A DNA stretch of 64,000 bases from Chitinophagaceae bacterium (GTDB taxonomy: Bacteria > Bacteroidota > Bacteroidia > Chitinophagales > Chitinophagaceae): positions 372,001 to 436,000 of the forward strand of contig JAHBTR010000001.1 of NCBI GenBank assembly GCA_019638475.1. Direction: 5' to 3'. Below, piece by piece: positions 17,745 through 25,923 of the stretch (its first letter is position 1; each line of letters begins with the position of its first letter). Below the pieces are notes generated by a model that ran no database searches, was not told the origin of the DNA, and saw only the letters and a program-made list of their open reading frames with translations. Position numbers and translations under genes: made by a program.

Positions 17745-20222
17745 ATGAGGCTTATTTTCAATATATTACTAATTTTTACTTTTTTCACTCCTTATACCAT
17801 ATACAGCCAAAAAACAGCTACCCTTACAGGCAAAATAATAGATGAAGAACACAAACCACTTGCCAATGTAAGTATAGAAATAATTGGAAAACAAAAAGGA
17901 ACAATCAGCGATGATGCTGGCTTGTTTAAATTAATTATTCCATCAAATAAAGTAGTGAGCATTGTTTTTTCATTTACTGGTTATGTGCCTATTCAAAAAA
18001 ATATTATACTCAATACAAACGAAACAGAATACATAACAATTAGACTAAAAAAAGATACTTCTACATTAACCGATGTAGAAGTAAAAGATGATAGACGAAA
18101 AAGAGAAATAGGCTCTGTACACATAGACCCCTCTAAAGCAGGTGTTAATCCTTCGCCCATACAAGGTATAGAACAATTAATAAAAATTTTTGTTGGTAGT
18201 AATAATGAACTTACATCTCAATATTCTGTAAGAGGTGGCAGCTATGATGAAAATTTAATTTATGTAAACGACTTTGAGGTTTTTCGCCCTTACCTTATTC
18301 GTAATGGACAACAAGAAGGGTTAAGTTTTATAAACCCCGAACTTACCAATAGTGTTAAGTTTTATAATGGAGGTTTTCAGGCAAAATATGGCGATAAAAT
18401 GAGCAGTGTTTTAGACATAACATATAAAAAGCCTAAAAAATTTGGAGGCTCTGCTTATATTGGTTTATTAGAACAAGGGTTTCATTTAGAAGGCACATCT
18501 GCCAAAAATAAATTGACTTATTTAATAGGTGTTCGTAACAGAAGCAACAGAAATTTATTAAGTAGTCAAGAAACAAAAGGAAATTATATTCCTGCCTCAT
18601 CAGATATTCAGGCATTAATTAATTATAACTTAAACAGTAAATGGCAGTTTGAATTATTTGGCAATGTGTCTGCTACAAAATTTACTTTATTTCCAGAGGA
18701 AAGTAAATTATCAAGCTCTGTATTTTCTCCTTTTTATACAGCCAATTTTGGTGTAGATATTTATTTTGATGGAAAAGAAAAAGATAGTTATACTACCAAT
18801 TTTGTTGGAGCATCTGCAACTTATCAACCCAATAAAAACCTTCGTTTAAAATGGATGCTTAGCCGTTTTAATAATAATGAAAAAGAAAATATAGATATTA
18901 CTGGAGCTTATCTTTTTGGTGATAGAGATTTTGACAAAGGCAGTAGTACTTATGGTTTAATTAATAATCCATTAGGTGCAGGGCTTTTTCAAAATTATGC
19001 AAGAAACACGTTAAACATTAGTGTTTGGGATGCAGCACACAAAGGAAGTTTAACCAACAAAAATCATTTTATACAATGGGGTGGCAATATTCAAAAACAA
19101 TATATAGACGATAAATTAAATGAATGGGAATATACCGATAGTGCTGGTTATGCTTTACCTTATTCAACTTCAAGTTTGCAATTAAATAAAGTATTAAAAG
19201 GCTCAACTCGTTTTCATGTTACAAGAGTTAGTGGTTATATACAAGACAATATTCAGTTTAAAAACAATACTGATTTTACTTTACAAGCAGGTCTTCGTTT
19301 TAACTACAACGATTTGAATAAAGAATTTTTATTATCGCCAAGAGTAAGTTTTTCTTTTATACCCAAAAACAAAAAAGACTTAGTTGTAAAAGGTGCTGTG
19401 GGTATTTATTATCAACCTCCTTTTTACAGAGAAATGAGAAGATATGATGGAACATTAAACAAAGATTTAAAAGCACAAAAAAGCTGGCAAGTAAGTGCAG
19501 GATTAGATTATAATTTTACCATGTTTCAACGACCAGCAAGAATAACAACAGAGGTTTATTATAAAAATTTGTGGAATGTAGTGCCTTACGATATAGACAA
19601 TGTAAGGCTTAGATATTTTGGAGAAAATGAAGCTAAGGCTTATGCAATGGGTATAGAAACAAGACTATATGGAGAGCTTGTAAAAGATGCTGAAAGCTGG
19701 CTCAGCTTTGGTATTATGAATACAAAAGAAAATTTAGCCAATGATACATACCAACAATACACTTTAGATAATAATAATAAACCTATTGACAGCACTACTG
19801 TAAATGTTGGTTGGGTAAGAAGACCAACAGATAGATTGATAACTTTTGGTATGTTTTTTCAAGATTATTTAAGCACCAATAAAAATTTTAAATTTTATAT
19901 GAATACTTTGTATGGTAGTAATTTGCCTTACAATATTCCTGGAAGTATTCGTTACAGAAATGCTTTAATTATAGAACCATACATTCGTGTAGATATTGGT
20001 TTAAGTGCATTACTGCTTCAACCAGAAAAACAAAATAGAAGAAGTTATAGTCCATTCAAAAACTTTGAAAGTATATGGGCAAGTTTAGAAATATTTAATT
20101 TAATAGACAGACCAAATACTATTAGTTATTTATTAATCAAAGATTTTCAGAACAATACTTTTGCCATGCCAAACAGACTTACTCCACGATTGGTAAATTT
20201 AAAATTAGTAGCTAAGTGGTAA
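17745..20222 (+). CDS. TonB-dependent outer-membrane receptor
   Basis: This 825-residue protein has a signal peptide ending near YSQ, a carboxypeptidase-regulatory-like beta domain (about 25-110, TGKIIDEEHKPLANVSIEI), a plug (about 125-235, with QYSVRGGSYDENLIYVNDFEV) and a beta-barrel rich in aromatic-ended strands that ends in LVNLKLVAKW. Such receptors import substrates across the outer membrane using TonB energy. No SusD-like partner is adjacent, so it is probably not a classical polysaccharide-utilisation pair; an iron-siderophore or small-molecule substrate is possible. Its stop is one base from the end of the convergent DUF1624 gene. Confidence 0.92.
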   Translation: MRLIFNILLIFTFFTPYTIYSQKTATLTGKIIDEEHKPLANVSIEIIGKQKGTISDDAGLFKLIIPSNKVVSIVFSFTGYVPIQKNIILNTNETEYITIRLKKDTSTLTDVEVKDDRRKREIGSVHIDPSKAGVNPSPIQGIEQLIKIFVGSNNELTSQYSVRGGSYDENLIYVNDFEVFRPYLIRNGQQEGLSFINPELTNSVKFYNGGFQAKYGDKMSSVLDITYKKPKKFGGSAYIGLLEQGFHLEGTSAKNKLTYLIGVRNRSNRNLLSSQETKGNYIPASSDIQALINYNLNSKWQFELFGNVSATKFTLFPEESKLSSSVFSPFYTANFGVDIYFDGKEKDSYTTNFVGASATYQPNKNLRLKWMLSRFNNNEKENIDITGAYLFGDRDFDKGSSTYGLINNPLGAGLFQNYARNTLNISVWDAAHKGSLTNKNHFIQWGGNIQKQYIDDKLNEWEYTDSAGYALPYSTSSLQLNKVLKGSTRFHVTRVSGYIQDNIQFKNNTDFTLQAGLRFNYNDLNKEFLLSPRVSFSFIPKNKKDLVVKGAVGIYYQPPFYREMRRYDGTLNKDLKAQKSWQVSAGLDYNFTMFQRPARITTEVYYKNLWNVVPYDIDNVRLRYFGENEAKAYAMGIETRLYGELVKDAESWLSFGIMNTKENLANDTYQQYTLDNNNKPIDSTTVNVGWVRRPTDRLITFGMFFQDYLSTNKNFKFYMNTLYGSNLPYNIPGSIRYRNALIIEPYIRVDIGLSALLLQPEKQNRRSYSPFKNFESIWASLEIFNLIDRPNTISYLLIKDFQNNTFAMPNRLTPRLVNLKLVAKW

Positions 20223-20223
20223 T

Positions 20224-21360
20224 TTACAAATAACTCAGCCACCAATCTTTTCTTCTTTGCTTTACTTGCATAAACCAATAGCAAGGATAATACAATGCTA
20301 TTACTATTAAAATCCATGCAGTATAAACACCTATCAATCCAAAGCCCCAATCTATATGTGTATTATCGCCAAAAGATTTTAATAAAAATGTACCCAATGT
20401 AGCAGAGGTGTTGATTAAAAATATATGAAGTATATAATAAAAGAAAGGCACTTTGCCATACACCATAATTACTTGGGTTATTTTGTTTTGTATATTTTCT
20501 AAAAATGCTAAAGCAAAAAATGCACCACTTAATGTCATTAATAAAAACAATAAAGAAGGAGGATATTTAGTACAATTAATAAAAGCCAAAATAGTTTTAT
20601 CCCAACTATCTTGATACAGCCAAAGATTCAAATCGCCATAAGTATTTTTATACCTGATAATAATAAATAGTAGTAAACAAACAAAACCTAATCTTATTAA
20701 AATTTTTTTACGCCTCATGGTTTCTAACTTATATAATGTACCAAACCAAAAACCAGCAGCCATAACACCAATCCAAGGAATAATAGGATAAAAAATACCA
20801 ATAAACCTGTTTTTAGAATATTCAAAAAATTGTTGTTCGTGTAAAATAGCCCAAACTATTTTTAATTTTCCAAAACTCTCTGCATGTATATTGTCTAAAG
20901 CATTATGACCTACTATAATAGCAATACCAATAAGTCCAATATATATAGGTTTTAAAAACATTAATATAGATAAAAAAATCATGCTGCAACCTATTGCCCA
21001 AATAACTTGTAAGCCTATATAAGAATAAGTAATATCAAAACTCCAAGCAAAACCTACCACTACTACTTCAATAAAAATTAGCCACAATCCTCTTGTCCAT
21101 AAAAACTGAGCAGCTTGCTTTTTTGTTTTTCCTTTATTAAGATATAAGAAAGCACTTGTACCTGCCAGAAATATAAAAATAGGGGCACAAAAATGGGTTA
21201 TCCATCTTGTAAAAAATAAAGCTGTATTGGTTTTGGTTAAATCTAATGGGTCAAATGTTATGTTAGAATAAAAATCTCTGGTATGGTCTAATGCCATAAG
21301 TATCATCACCAACCCTCGTAAAATATCTATAGATTGTATTCTTGATGTTGTTGGCTGCAT
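20224..21360 (-). CDS. DUF1624/HGSNAT-like multipass membrane protein
   Basis: These 378 residues contain about ten hydrophobic helices. The N-terminal signature RIQSIDILRGLVMILMALDHTRDF is characteristic of the DUF1624 / heparan-alpha-glucosaminide acetyltransferase-like family, with its conserved D-x-L-R-G and D-H. Members are thought to move acyl groups across membranes, but a substrate cannot be given here. The gene converges on the TonB receptor gene with almost no gap, so the two transcripts overlap at their ends. Confidence 0.82.
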   Translation of the reverse strand: MQPTTSRIQSIDILRGLVMILMALDHTRDFYSNITFDPLDLTKTNTALFFTRWITHFCAPIFIFLAGTSAFLYLNKGKTKKQAAQFLWTRGLWLIFIEVVVVGFAWSFDITYSYIGLQVIWAIGCSMIFLSILMFLKPIYIGLIGIAIIVGHNALDNIHAESFGKLKIVWAILHEQQFFEYSKNRFIGIFYPIIPWIGVMAAGFWFGTLYKLETMRRKKILIRLGFVCLLLFIIIRYKNTYGDLNLWLYQDSWDKTILAFINCTKYPPSLLFLLMTLSGAFFALAFLENIQNKITQVIMVYGKVPFFYYILHIFLINTSATLGTFLLKSFGDNTHIDWGFGLIGVYTAWILIVIALYYPCYWFMQVKQRRKDWWLSYL

Positions 21361-21442
21361 ACAAAAGAAATTTTAAATTGAACATTTAAAAATAAGCACT
21401 ATTTAATGATGAATAAAATAAAATTGATGAACAATAAAATGA

Positions 21443-22444
21443 CTATACTGTCTTATTTAAAATTGTCCAAATAGCATCTTTCAATTCTGTCAATCCTGTT
21501 TGTGTAATAGATGAAATAAATAAGTGAGGAATATTTTTGGGCAATTCTTTACTAATTTCTTTTTGTAATTCTTCATCAAGCATATCGCTTTTACTGATAG
21601 CAATTAAAAAATCTTTGTGCAATAATTCAGGATTATATTCTTTCAGTTCATTTAGCAAAATATCAAATTCTTTTTGATGATTTTCACTATCGGCAGGAAT
21701 AACAAAAAGCAAACAACTATTTCTTTCTATATGTCTTAAAAATCTATGTCCTAAACCTTTGCCTTCTGCAGCACCTTCTATAATTCCTGGCAAATCTGCA
21801 ATGCAAAAACTTTTATCATCTCTATAAGCTACAATACCTAATTGTGGTGTAAGTGTAGTAAAAGCATAATTAGCAATTTTGGGTTTTGCAGCAGTAATAA
21901 CACTTAGTAAAGTAGATTTTCCTGCATTAGGAAAACCCACCAAACCAACATCTGCCAATACTTTTAGCTCTAATTGTTTCCATCCTTCTATTCCTTCTTC
22001 ACCAGGTTGTGCATGTTCTGGAACTTGGTTAGTGGGTGTTGCAAAGTGCTGATTACCCAAACCACCACGACCACCTTTTAGCCAAATAATTTCTTGTTTA
22101 TCTTCTAAAATTTCTGCTTCTATATTGCCTGTTTCTTCATCTCTTGCTATGGTGCCTAATGGCACTTCTATAATAATATCTTCACCATCTTTTCCTGTAC
22201 AATTACTACCACTTCCATTTTCTCCACTTTTTGCTAAAACATTTTTAAAATAACGCAAGTGCAATAATGTCCAAAGTTGTGTATTGCCTTTTAAAATTAT
22301 ATGACCACCACGACCTCCATCTCCTCCATCAGGTCCTCCTTTGGCAGTTAATTTATTTCGCATAAAATGTCTTGCTCCTGCACCACCATGCCCACTTCTA
22401 CAAAAGATTTTTATTTGGTCTATAAAATTATTTTTCTCAGACAC
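21443..22444 (-). CDS. obg: Obg GTPase (ribosome-associated)
   Basis: The 333-residue protein has the glycine-rich N-terminal Obg fold ([33 protein letters not shown]) followed by a GTPase domain. The GTPase motifs are GFPNAGKST (residues 170-178), the switch II region DLPGIIEGA, and the guanine-specificity motif in AISKSDM. It lacks the optional C-terminal OCT domain. Obg assists large ribosomal subunit assembly and the stringent response. It lies 28 bases downstream of the PDH E2 gene on the same strand, probably co-transcribed. Confidence 0.96.
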   Translation of the reverse strand: MSEKNNFIDQIKIFCRSGHGGAGARHFMRNKLTAKGGPDGGDGGRGGHIILKGNTQLWTLLHLRYFKNVLAKSGENGSGSNCTGKDGEDIIIEVPLGTIARDEETGNIEAEILEDKQEIIWLKGGRGGLGNQHFATPTNQVPEHAQPGEEGIEGWKQLELKVLADVGLVGFPNAGKSTLLSVITAAKPKIANYAFTTLTPQLGIVAYRDDKSFCIADLPGIIEGAAEGKGLGHRFLRHIERNSCLLFVIPADSENHQKEFDILLNELKEYNPELLHKDFLIAISKSDMLDEELQKEISKELPKNIPHLFISSITQTGLTELKDAIWTILNKTV

Positions 22445-22472
22445 TTAATGTTATTTTTTTTGAAAAAGAAAT

Positions 22473-24098
22473 TTACAGCATCATTCTTAATGGCTCTTCT
22501 AACAAACTTTTTAATGTTTGTAAAAATGCTGCACCAGTTGCTCCATCTACTACTCTATGGTCGCAGCTAAGGGTAACTTTCATTACATTACCTGGCACAA
22601 TAGTTCCATTTTTTACAACAGGTACTTGAGCTATACCACCTACTGCTAATATACAAGCATCTGGAGGGTTAATAATAGCAGTAAATTCATCTATACCAAA
22701 CATACCTAAATTGCTAATAGTAAAAGTATTTCCTTCCCAATCGGCAGGTTGTAATTTTTTATCTTTTGCTTTTTGTGCATAGTCTTTTACTTGTGCTGTA
22801 ATTTGTGTTAAACTTAAAGTATCTGCAAAACGAACTACTGGTACTAATAAGCCTTCATCTACTGCTACAGCTACGCCAATATGTATGTGATGGTTGTAAC
22901 GAATTTTATCGCCAAGCCAACTACTATTTACTTTAGGATGTTGTTTTAATGCAATAGCAGTAGCTTTTAAAACCAAATCATTAAAACTAATTTTTGTTTT
23001 ACCATCTGCATTTAGTTTAGTACGAGCTGCAACTGCTGCATCCATATCTATACTCATGGTAAGATAAAAATGTGGAGCAGAAAATTTGCTTTCGCCCAAA
23101 CGCTTTGCTATTACTTTACGCATTTGACTAACAGGAACTTCTTCAAAACTTTCAGCACCTATGGGAGTTGGGAGTTGGAAGTTGGAGGTTTGAGGTTTGT
23201 TGTCTGTTGTCTGTGGACTATGGTCTGTGGACTGCTGTTTATAAGCATCTACATCTGCTTTTATAATTCTTCCATTATCGCCACTACCTTTTATAAATTT
23301 TAAATCTACTCCTTTTTCAGAAGCTATTTTTTTAGCCAAAGGCGATGCTACTATTCTTCCTTCATTTACTACTGTTTCTGTAGTTGGAAGTTGGAGGTTG
23401 GGGGTTGGAGGTTGGCTGTCTGTGGTCTGTGGACTGTCGTCTATTGACTGTTTACTACCCCCTTTTGCAGCAGCAACAATAGCATTTACATCAGTATCTT
23501 TTTTGCCTATAATACACAGCAAATCATTTACAACAATTTTTTCTCCTGCTCCTGCACCTTGATACAATAAAATACCTTCTTTATAACTTTCTAATTCCAT
23601 AGTGGCTTTATCAGTTTCTATTTCTGCCAATACTTCTCCTTTTTTTACAGTATCGCCAATATTTTTTTGCCAACTTGCAATAACACCCTCTGTCATAGTA
23701 TCACTAAGACGAGGCATTAAAACTACTTCCTCCATTTTGCTTATATCAATAGCCGTTGCTGCTTGTTCTTCTTTATTAGCAGGAATAGTTTGTGCTTTAT
23801 TGTCTGTTGTCTGTGGACTGTTGTCTATGGACTGACTTATTAATGCACTTACATCTTCTCCTGCATTTCCTATAATACATAGCAAATCATTTACAATAAT
23901 TTTTTCTCCTGCCTTAGCACCATGATACAATAAAGTTCCTTCTTTATAACTTTCTAATTCCATGGTAGCTTTATCAGTTTCTATTTCTGCTAATACTTCT
24001 CCTTTTTTTACAGTATCGCCAATGTTTTTATGCCAACTTGCAATAACACCTTCTGTCATGGTATCGCTTAAACGGGGCATTAAAATTATTTCTGCCAT
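22473..24098 (-). CDS. Pyruvate dehydrogenase E2, dihydrolipoamide acetyltransferase
   Basis: The start is taken at the ATG at 24098 (MAEIILMPRLSDTMTEG), giving 541 residues; a TTG six codons upstream is less likely. Two lipoyl domains each have ETDKATMELES (lipoyl lysines near 43 and 164). A peripheral-subunit-binding domain (ASPLAKKIASEKGVDL) and the catalytic acetyltransferase domain ending with CDHRVVDGATG follow. It transfers acetyl groups to CoA in the PDH complex. The two lipoyl domains are about 90% identical at DNA level (23508-23731 and 23871-24094, offset 363 bases), a tandem duplication. All three interdomain linkers are built from heptamer repeats that translate as PQTTD-rich sequence. 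The lipoylation enzyme LplA is encoded at 49233-50213. Confidence 0.95.
   Translation of the reverse strand: MAEIILMPRLSDTMTEGVIASWHKNIGDTVKKGEVLAEIETDKATMELESYKEGTLLYHGAKAGEKIIVNDLLCIIGNAGEDVSALISQSIDNSPQTTDNKAQTIPANKEEQAATAIDISKMEEVVLMPRLSDTMTEGVIASWQKNIGDTVKKGEVLAEIETDKATMELESYKEGILLYQGAGAGEKIVVNDLLCIIGKKDTDVNAIVAAAKGGSKQSIDDSPQTTDSQPPTPNLQLPTTETVVNEGRIVASPLAKKIASEKGVDLKFIKGSGDNGRIIKADVDAYKQQSTDHSPQTTDNKPQTSNFQLPTPIGAESFEEVPVSQMRKVIAKRLGESKFSAPHFYLTMSIDMDAAVAARTKLNADGKTKISFNDLVLKATAIALKQHPKVNSSWLGDKIRYNHHIHIGVAVAVDEGLLVPVVRFADTLSLTQITAQVKDYAQKAKDKKLQPADWEGNTFTISNLGMFGIDEFTAIINPPDACILAVGGIAQVPVVKNGTIVPGNVMKVTLSCDHRVVDGATGAAFLQTLKSLLEEPLRMML
23163..23239. repeat. Eleven-unit heptamer array inside PDH E2 linker 3
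   Basis: Eleven 7-base units run in unbroken phase: GGGAGTT, GGGAGTT, GGAAGTT, GGAGGTT, TGAGGTT, TGTTGTC, TGTTGTC, TGTGGAC, TATGGTC, TGTGGAC, TGCTGTT. The unit drifts from a GGAGTT type to a TGTGGAC type. It codes the Ser/Thr/Pro/Gln-rich linker before the catalytic domain. Confidence 0.88.
23381..23450. repeat. Ten-unit heptamer array inside PDH E2 linker 2
   Basis: Ten 7-base units start TAGTTGG, AAGTTGG, AGGTTGG, GGGTTGG, AGGTTGG and pass into CTGTCTG, TGGTCTG, TGGACTG, TCGTCTA, TTGACTG. It shows the same drift from one unit type to the other as the array at 23163-23239. Confidence 0.88.
23800..23834. repeat. Five-unit heptamer array inside PDH E2 linker 1
   Basis: Five 7-base units: TTGTCTG, TTGTCTG, TGGACTG, TTGTCTA, TGGACTG. 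Only the second unit type of the other E2 arrays is present. It codes the linker between the two lipoyl domains. Confidence 0.85.
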
Positions 24099-24369
24099 AA
24101 TAAAAAAATTATTCAATTAATTTTTAGAGCCGTGAAAATACATCAAATTAAAATTGTGGCAAGTATTACTGTCCTTTTTTGTTGTGTAAATGAGTATTTT
24201 TCGTTTTTTAGGCATTAAGAACCTCCAGAAAAGTATCTTAAAAATCTTTTTATATATAGGAGGGGGAGTGAAATTTTTTCTTTCTTGGCTTTTGTAGAGC
24301 AAATAATTTTACAGTTTGTAGCAGATAAAAACCATAGATAGCTTATAAAGGAGTAATTATAATTAACAA

Positions 24370-24558
24370 TTAAGCCAATACTTTTTTCTTGCTTGTATTT
24401 GTTACTTCCTTTTTTCTTGTTGATGTTTTTTTGGGCATTTTGCGTCCTGTTGCTTTGTAAAAAGCAATAACTTCACTAATTCTTTTTTTGTCTGCTATAC
24501 TCAACGGTGTTGGGTCAACTACAAAATCAATTCCCTTTGGTTCTTTAATATATCCCAT
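24370..24558 (-). CDS. Small conserved Bacteroidota protein (62 residues)
   Basis: This short basic protein begins MGYIKEPKGIDFVVDPTPLS, continues with a helix (KKRISEVIAFYKATG) and ends in a lysine/threonine-rich tail. The MGYIKEP-G-DF start resembles small uncharacterised proteins I associate with Bacteroidota; their function is not known to me. The ATG at 24558 fits that pattern. A gene remnant ends 13 bases upstream on the same strand. Confidence 0.65.
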   Translation of the reverse strand: MGYIKEPKGIDFVVDPTPLSIADKKRISEVIAFYKATGRKMPKKTSTRKKEVTNTSKKKVLA

Positions 24559-24571
24559 TGTATTTACAAAT

Positions 24572-24719
24572 TTAAGTTGGAAAATATTTTTTAATTAGTT
24601 TGAGTGCTTCTTGTGGAAAGATAACCATTTTTTGCCCACCAATATGTGTTGCATCTAAAGTTTTTTCATAATGCTCTATTAATTTTGTTTTGGATGTAAA
24701 AGCAATCTTGATAAAAAAT
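24572..24719 (-). pseudogene. 3' remnant of an unidentified gene, cut by palindromic element
   Basis: On the minus strand an open frame of about 48 codons reads FFIKIAFTSKTKLIEHYEKT, then LDATHIGGQKMVIFPQEALK, and ends in LIKKYFPT before a TAA. It has no start codon. Upstream it runs directly into the palindromic element at 24720-24749 and then a stop. The composition looks protein-like. I do not recognise the family. It could be the 3' end of a gene whose 5' part was lost when the element arrived. Confidence 0.35.
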
Positions 24720-24749
24720 TCCCCTCCTTTGGAGGGGCAAGGGGTGGTC
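24720..24749 (+). repeat. REP-like palindromic element, solo copy
   Basis: A hairpin with arms CCCCTCC and GGAGGGG around TTT is followed by CAAGGGGTGGTC. Relative to the copy at 161-190 the stem changes are compensatory and the tail is preserved as AGGGGTRGTY. It lies upstream of the FAH-family gene and truncates a minus-strand reading frame. Confidence 0.65.
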
Positions 24750-24788
24750 TTTTAACCCCAAACATTAGTATTTACCAGCATAATCTTT

Positions 24789-24796
24789 TACTTTCG
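24789..24796 (+). promoter_or_regulatory. Candidate -7 element (TACTTTCG)
   Basis: TACTTTCG differs by one base from the Bacteroidota TAnnTTTG element and lies 23 bases before the FAH-family start codon. The same octamer occurs before the AmgK-RapZ gene. No clear -33 TTTG is seen. Confidence 0.35.
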
Positions 24797-24819
24797 CAAC
24801 ACTTAAAATTTTATCAACA

Positions 24820-25827
24820 ATGAAACTTGTTTCTTACCTTAAAAATGAACATGACCAATTAGCTTTTTTAGTAGATAATCGTTTATATGATTGCGATATA
24901 GTGCATCCTGAATTGCCAGGAAATATGAATATGTTTTTAAGTTATTGGGACGATATGTTTCCTTTGGCACAAAAAGTAAATGAAGCCATTATTAATGGTT
25001 CTATCAATAAAGAGCATGGTATAGATTTAAACGATATTCAAATACTTGCTCCTATTCCTTTTCCTACAAGTTGTAGAGATGGTTATGCTTTTCGTCAGCA
25101 TGTAGCTGCTGCAAGAAGAAACAGAAAAGTAGAAATGATTCCTGAGTTTGACCAATATCCCATTTTTTATTTCACCAATCATCTTAGCATACAAGGAGAA
25201 GGAAATATTTATTGTATGCCCGACCATTTTGAAAAATTAGATTTTGAATTAGAAGCCGCTATTGTTATTTGTAGAGCAGGAAGAAATATTGCTGCTGAAG
25301 AAGCAGATAATTATATTGGTGGTTTAATGATTATGAACGATATGAGTGCAAGAACATTGCAAATGGAAGAAATGAAATTAAACCTTGGTCCTGCAAAAGG
25401 AAAAGATTTTTGTACTGTTATTGGTCCTTGCCTTATTACTTTAGATGAATTAGCACCTTACGAAATTCCTGCAAAAGAAAACCATGTAGGTAAATCTTGG
25501 AATCTTATGATGAAATGCAAAGTAAATGGCATACAAGTAAGTGAAGGAAATATTGGCGATATGGATTGGACTTTTGCAGAAATAATAGAACGTTGTAGCT
25601 ATGGCACTACAATACATGCAGGCGATGTTATTGGTAGTGGAACTGTGGGTACTGGTTGCTTTTTAGAATTGAATGGAACAGGAAAATTAAACAACCCAGA
25701 TTATCAAGAACAATGGTTACAAGATGGCGATGTAGTAGAAATGGAAATAGAACATATTGGTACGTTAAAAAATACTATTGTAAAAGAAGAAAGCAGCTTT
25801 TCTATTTTAGCCAAAAAGAAAATGTAA
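24820..25827 (+). CDS. Fumarylacetoacetate hydrolase-family protein
   Basis: The 335-residue protein has the FAH fold signature DGYAFRQHVAAARRNR (about 87-102). The metal-binding acidic residues lie in DFELEAAIVI, followed by NDMSARTLQ, GPAKGKDFCTVIGP and IGSGTVGTGC. The family cleaves or hydrates C-C bonds of diketo acids. The sequence resembles the longer FAH-like enzymes seen in aromatic amino-acid degradation, but no tyrosine-pathway genes flank it, so the substrate is uncertain. A palindromic element lies upstream and a heptamer array downstream. Confidence 0.88.
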   Translation: MKLVSYLKNEHDQLAFLVDNRLYDCDIVHPELPGNMNMFLSYWDDMFPLAQKVNEAIINGSINKEHGIDLNDIQILAPIPFPTSCRDGYAFRQHVAAARRNRKVEMIPEFDQYPIFYFTNHLSIQGEGNIYCMPDHFEKLDFELEAAIVICRAGRNIAAEEADNYIGGLMIMNDMSARTLQMEEMKLNLGPAKGKDFCTVIGPCLITLDELAPYEIPAKENHVGKSWNLMMKCKVNGIQVSEGNIGDMDWTFAEIIERCSYGTTIHAGDVIGSGTVGTGCFLELNGTGKLNNPDYQEQWLQDGDVVEMEIEHIGTLKNTIVKEESSFSILAKKKM

Positions 25828-25877
25828 TGTTTTAAACGTTTCAAGGTTTAAGGGGTTTAAAGTTGAAGGTTTTAAAA

Positions 25878-25912
25878 TTCATAACTCATCATTCATAACT
25901 CATAACTCACTA
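25878..25912. repeat. Five-unit heptamer array (TTCATAA/CTCATAA)
   Basis: Five 7-base units run in phase: TTCATAA, CTCATCA, TTCATAA, CTCATAA, CTCACTA. It is preceded at 25840-25877 by a less regular stretch of GGTTTAA/AGTTGAA units. It fills most of the gap between the FAH-family gene and recQ. Confidence 0.8.
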
Positions 25913-25923
25913 TTGCAAAGTAT

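Noticed and set aside
23163..23834. Possible CRISPR array in the PDH E2 gene
   Set aside because: The repeats are 7 bp, contiguous and without spacers, and no cas genes are in the window.
24117..24302. Minus-strand 61-codon frame upstream of PDH E2
   Set aside because: Lysine/phenylalanine-rich product with no family resemblance, in an AT-rich promoter region; more likely noncoding.
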